Part shown: positions 25,495 through 27,689 of the stretch, one piece after another
Position numbering within the stretch: the first letter of the stretch is position 1
Layout of the letters: each line of letters opens with the position of its first letter
Source of the DNA: a virus
DNA: 27,689 nucleotides
IMG/VR virus record: IMGVR_UViG_3300045993_000485
Span: 1 to 27,689 of that record
Strand: one strand, 5' to 3'
Translations under genes and position numbers: made by a program
The notes under the pieces: generated by a model
Seen by the model: only the letters and a program-made list of their open reading frames with translations
Databases searched by the model: none
What the model was told of the DNA's origin: nothing

Positions 25495-26544
25495 TTGAAA
25501 ATTAATTTTCGTCAAGGTATTGTAAGATATAAATCTATTGTAAATGGTTCGGCTTGGTTGCAAATATCAAGTTTAGACAATTTGAAAGTAGATATAAATG
25601 TTGGACAAGAACCAGTTATTTTGACATTTGCTCATTATGGTAATAATTACCTAATTGAAGAAACAAGATCGGTTGCTGGTGCATGGGGTCCTTTCCCTAA
25701 CAACACCACCCAGTATCTTTATTGGGATGTCGACTTAGGAACTGGTGCTCTCACTAGAGGGTGGACTCCTATTCCCCCTATTATTTCTGGAACAGAACCG
25801 ATTAATCCTCTGTCAGATGCCCATTGGTTTGATACTATTAATACTCGTATGAGAGTGTTTAAAAAACCTAATGCGAGCCCTGGATCTTGGCAAGATAAAG
25901 TTAGATTATTTGCTGGAGTATGGGGATCAATTCCTCAATCATATATTGAAAATAATAATTTGATAGGAACTACTAGTGGTCCTTTGAATTTTTATGGATT
26001 AGGAACTCAAGTTGCAATAGTTGGTCCTTCTGACCATGGTAATATTATTCTCGGTTCCAACAATAAACCGCTTAAACAGTCTGATGGTACATTTGCTACT
26101 ACAGAATCTGAGTTGATTATTCAGCAGACTTCTGGGCAGAATGTTAAGTTTGATATGGCTCTTGTTTATGCACAAGCGGAAGAAGAACTTCCAAAATATT
26201 CTTTGATTTCTTTTAGACCTTGGCATCGTATTGCATTAGCATCATGTACAAATCTTTATTCTTTTGTTTCTGGAATGGTAATCGCAGACCACCATCAAGA
26301 AGAAATGGCACAGGTCATTACAAATGGTGTAGTTCGAAATGAACAATGGGATTTCCAAGATGCTGAAATCAATAAACCTATATTCTGCGGACCTGCAGGG
26401 GAAATAACTCTTATTCCTCCTACACCAACTCCATCGTTAACTGTGGCAGGAACATTTGATCCTGTGGTAGTACAACAAGTAGGATTTGTATATGAACGAG
26501 ATTCAATCTATATGAACCTATTTCCTCCAGTGAGAACAAGATGA
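25495..26544 (+). CDS. Virion structural protein, unknown (349 residues, TTG start)
   Basis: A protein of unknown fold, probably a tail or baseplate component from its place between two structural genes. The N-terminus is MKINFRQGIVRYKS. It has many Trp and Pro residues (SDAHWFDTINTRMRVF, SFRPWHRIALASC) and ends YERDSIYMNLFPPVRTR. The TTG start is supported by AAGGGG 6 bases upstream, and no ATG gives a comparable start nearby. It lies 10 bases after the previous gene, and its stop overlaps the fibre gene as ATGA, so it may act with that fibre, for example as an attachment or connector protein. That is only inference. Confidence 0.6.
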   Translation: MKINFRQGIVRYKSIVNGSAWLQISSLDNLKVDINVGQEPVILTFAHYGNNYLIEETRSVAGAWGPFPNNTTQYLYWDVDLGTGALTRGWTPIPPIISGTEPINPLSDAHWFDTINTRMRVFKKPNASPGSWQDKVRLFAGVWGSIPQSYIENNNLIGTTSGPLNFYGLGTQVAIVGPSDHGNIILGSNNKPLKQSDGTFATTESELIIQQTSGQNVKFDMALVYAQAEEELPKYSLISFRPWHRIALASCTNLYSFVSGMVIADHHQEEMAQVITNGVVRNEQWDFQDAEINKPIFCGPAGEITLIPPTPTPSLTVAGTFDPVVVQQVGFVYERDSIYMNLFPPVRTR

Positions 26545-27500
26545 GTACTATTAATAAACCACTCATATTAGAAGACGATGGTATTTGGGGCCAGCTCGGC
26601 AATGGTGCATTAATTAATGCTGGTGGCACCACCAACCCTACATTCACTGTTGGCGGACGTGGATTATTGTTTGATGATGGTCAGAGTACCTCTGGAACTG
26701 CTGGTGCTATCACATTACAAACGGTATATGACAACACCCCAGAACTTGGTGGTACAGTTAGTATAAAGTTGGTTGCGGGTAAAGACTTTACCATCATTGA
26801 CGATACGGATAATAGCATTTTCTTTAAAGTAGATGCTGAAACCGGTCGAGTAACTATTACTGGTGATTTAGAAGTACACGGTAACTCTTCTGTCATTGAT
26901 ACGGTAATACAAGACAGTGATCATTGGTTGATTAGTCCTAAGCTTGGTACGACCACAGCACTTAAGATTGAACCAGATTTAGGGGTTACTCCTTCTGTAG
27001 ATTTAGTTTCTATCAGAAAAACATTCGGAACTGCCCCAGTATTTAGAGTAGATAGTCTTGGTAATCTTATTGCTTCCCAGAACTTAACAGTTGCTGGATT
27101 AATAAATACCGTAAACGTTCTACAGTTGAAAAATGATTTCAACAGTCACCTTGCTGGTAATGTTGGATATAGACATCTTGCAAATAAAGTAGATATTCAA
27201 ACTATTGCTACTTTACCAAATGCTAATAATGTTCAAGAGGCATTAGAACAATTAAATATCAAAATTGATACTGGTGGGGGTCCCGCTGGATCTGTTAGAG
27301 GCTTTGAATTCACTCAAGCTACAATTTCTTCAGTGTGGAATATTGCTCATAATCTTGCTTCTTCTAGAGCCCAGATAACAATCTATGATGCAGATTGGGA
27401 AGTTGTCATACCAAATACTATAAAAATAATGGATAGCAACAATATACAAGTTACTTTTGCAACGTCAATTGCTGGGAAAGCGATGATATTTGTGTTCTAA
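26541..27500 (+). CDS. Tail fibre-like protein (319 residues)
   Basis: A probable trimeric fibre or appendage. The N-terminal half is beta-rich with a short LEVHGNSSVIDTVIQDSDHW stretch (110-129). Residues 195-245 include HLAGNVGYRHLANK and NNVQEALEQLN, a spacer common in phage fibres. The C-terminal domain (about 253-319) runs GFEFTQATISSVWNIAHNLAS, then DADWEVVIPNTIKIMDSNNIQV, then TFATSIAGKAMIF. It resembles a widespread fibre-tip or particle-exposed domain. The start overlaps the upstream stop as ATGA. At 319 residues it is a small fibre; whether it is a main receptor-binding fibre or a minor one cannot be said. Confidence 0.7.
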   Translation: MSTINKPLILEDDGIWGQLGNGALINAGGTTNPTFTVGGRGLLFDDGQSTSGTAGAITLQTVYDNTPELGGTVSIKLVAGKDFTIIDDTDNSIFFKVDAETGRVTITGDLEVHGNSSVIDTVIQDSDHWLISPKLGTTTALKIEPDLGVTPSVDLVSIRKTFGTAPVFRVDSLGNLIASQNLTVAGLINTVNVLQLKNDFNSHLAGNVGYRHLANKVDIQTIATLPNANNVQEALEQLNIKIDTGGGPAGSVRGFEFTQATISSVWNIAHNLASSRAQITIYDADWEVVIPNTIKIMDSNNIQVTFATSIAGKAMIFVF

Positions 27501-27512
27501 AAAGACTTTTGC

Positions 27513-27520
27513 CATAAATA
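27513..27520 (+). promoter_or_regulatory. Late promoter 5 (CATAAATA)
   Basis: CATAAATA lies 13 bases after the fibre stop and 44 bases before the last ATG. AGACTT occurs 4 bases upstream (27503-27508), as near late promoter 2. Confidence 0.7.
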
Positions 27521-27564
27521 AATGTGTTAGTTTATCAAACAAACTTAGACCCATAGGAAAAATA

Positions 27565-27689
27565 ATGGCCGCAAAACAAATCGAAACTCAGGATATTGTC
27601 CTGGCAGCAACTTTAAAAGTATTAGGGTATCGTCTAGATACTATTGAGAAGATTGGTAACAAGGGTATCTTCTTCTTCAATGGTGTAGA
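27565..27689 (+). CDS. Small phage protein, partial, DUF5659-like
   Basis: Only the first 41 codons are in the window. The ATG at 27565 has AGGA 6 bases upstream and follows late promoter 5. The visible part, MAAKQIETQDIVLAATLKVL then LDTIEKIGNKGIFFFNG, resembles the start of DUF5659 proteins, which open with a D-I/L-x-L-A-A segment followed by two strands. Function is unknown. The frame runs open to the end. Confidence 0.5.
   Translation, partial: MAAKQIETQDIVLAATLKVLGYRLDTIEKIGNKGIFFFNGV

Noticed and set aside
27101-27108. AATAAATA inside the fibre gene.
   Set aside because: It is within coding sequence and far from any gene start.

Overview
This window looks like part of the genome of a T4-superfamily contractile-tailed phage (myovirus, Caudoviricetes), probably one with a large genome. 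The evidence is a gp55-type late sigma factor, a gp47-type recombination nuclease subunit, baseplate genes recognisable as gp53, gp5, gp25 and gp6 families, and five T4-style late promoters with the core ATAAATA. The DNA is AT-rich and densely coding, with many ATGA overlaps. No host gene, tRNA, rRNA, IS element or CRISPR array is visible, and no stretch over about 120 bases lacks a gene. The host cannot be named from the sequence.

Left arm (1-2330, minus strand). A near-consensus host sigma70 promoter (TTTACA, 17-base spacer, TATAAT) reads leftward into a GIY-YIG homing endonuclease with NUMOD3-like repeats, then the late sigma factor (ATGA overlap with the endonuclease), then the gp47-like nuclease, which runs off the window. 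This looks like an early/middle unit that makes the sigma factor needed for the right arm.

Right arm (2359-27689, plus strand). Five late promoters cut it into units: (1) a NadM/NMNAT-like nucleotidyltransferase, a gp48/gp54-like tube cap, gp53, a putative baseplate hub and a gp5-like spike; (2) gp25 and a large gp6; (3) a 2822-residue gp7-position protein and a 1393-residue protein with a BNR/YCF48-type beta-propeller; (4) three virion proteins, the last a fibre; (5) the start of a small DUF5659-like protein. Baseplate genes that lie in two clusters in T4 are together here.

How the genes work together: host RNA polymerase makes the sigma factor from the leftward unit, and the sigma factor then fires the ATAAATA promoters, the first of which lies about 60 bases from the leftward promoter. 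The right arm builds an unusually heavy baseplate. The most interesting features are that baseplate: oversized wedge proteins that share small reusable domains and include a propeller. Also notable are a metabolic-type nucleotidyltransferase at the head of the tail operon, the homing endonuclease placed in front of the sigma gene, and a sigma factor with an altered C-terminus.
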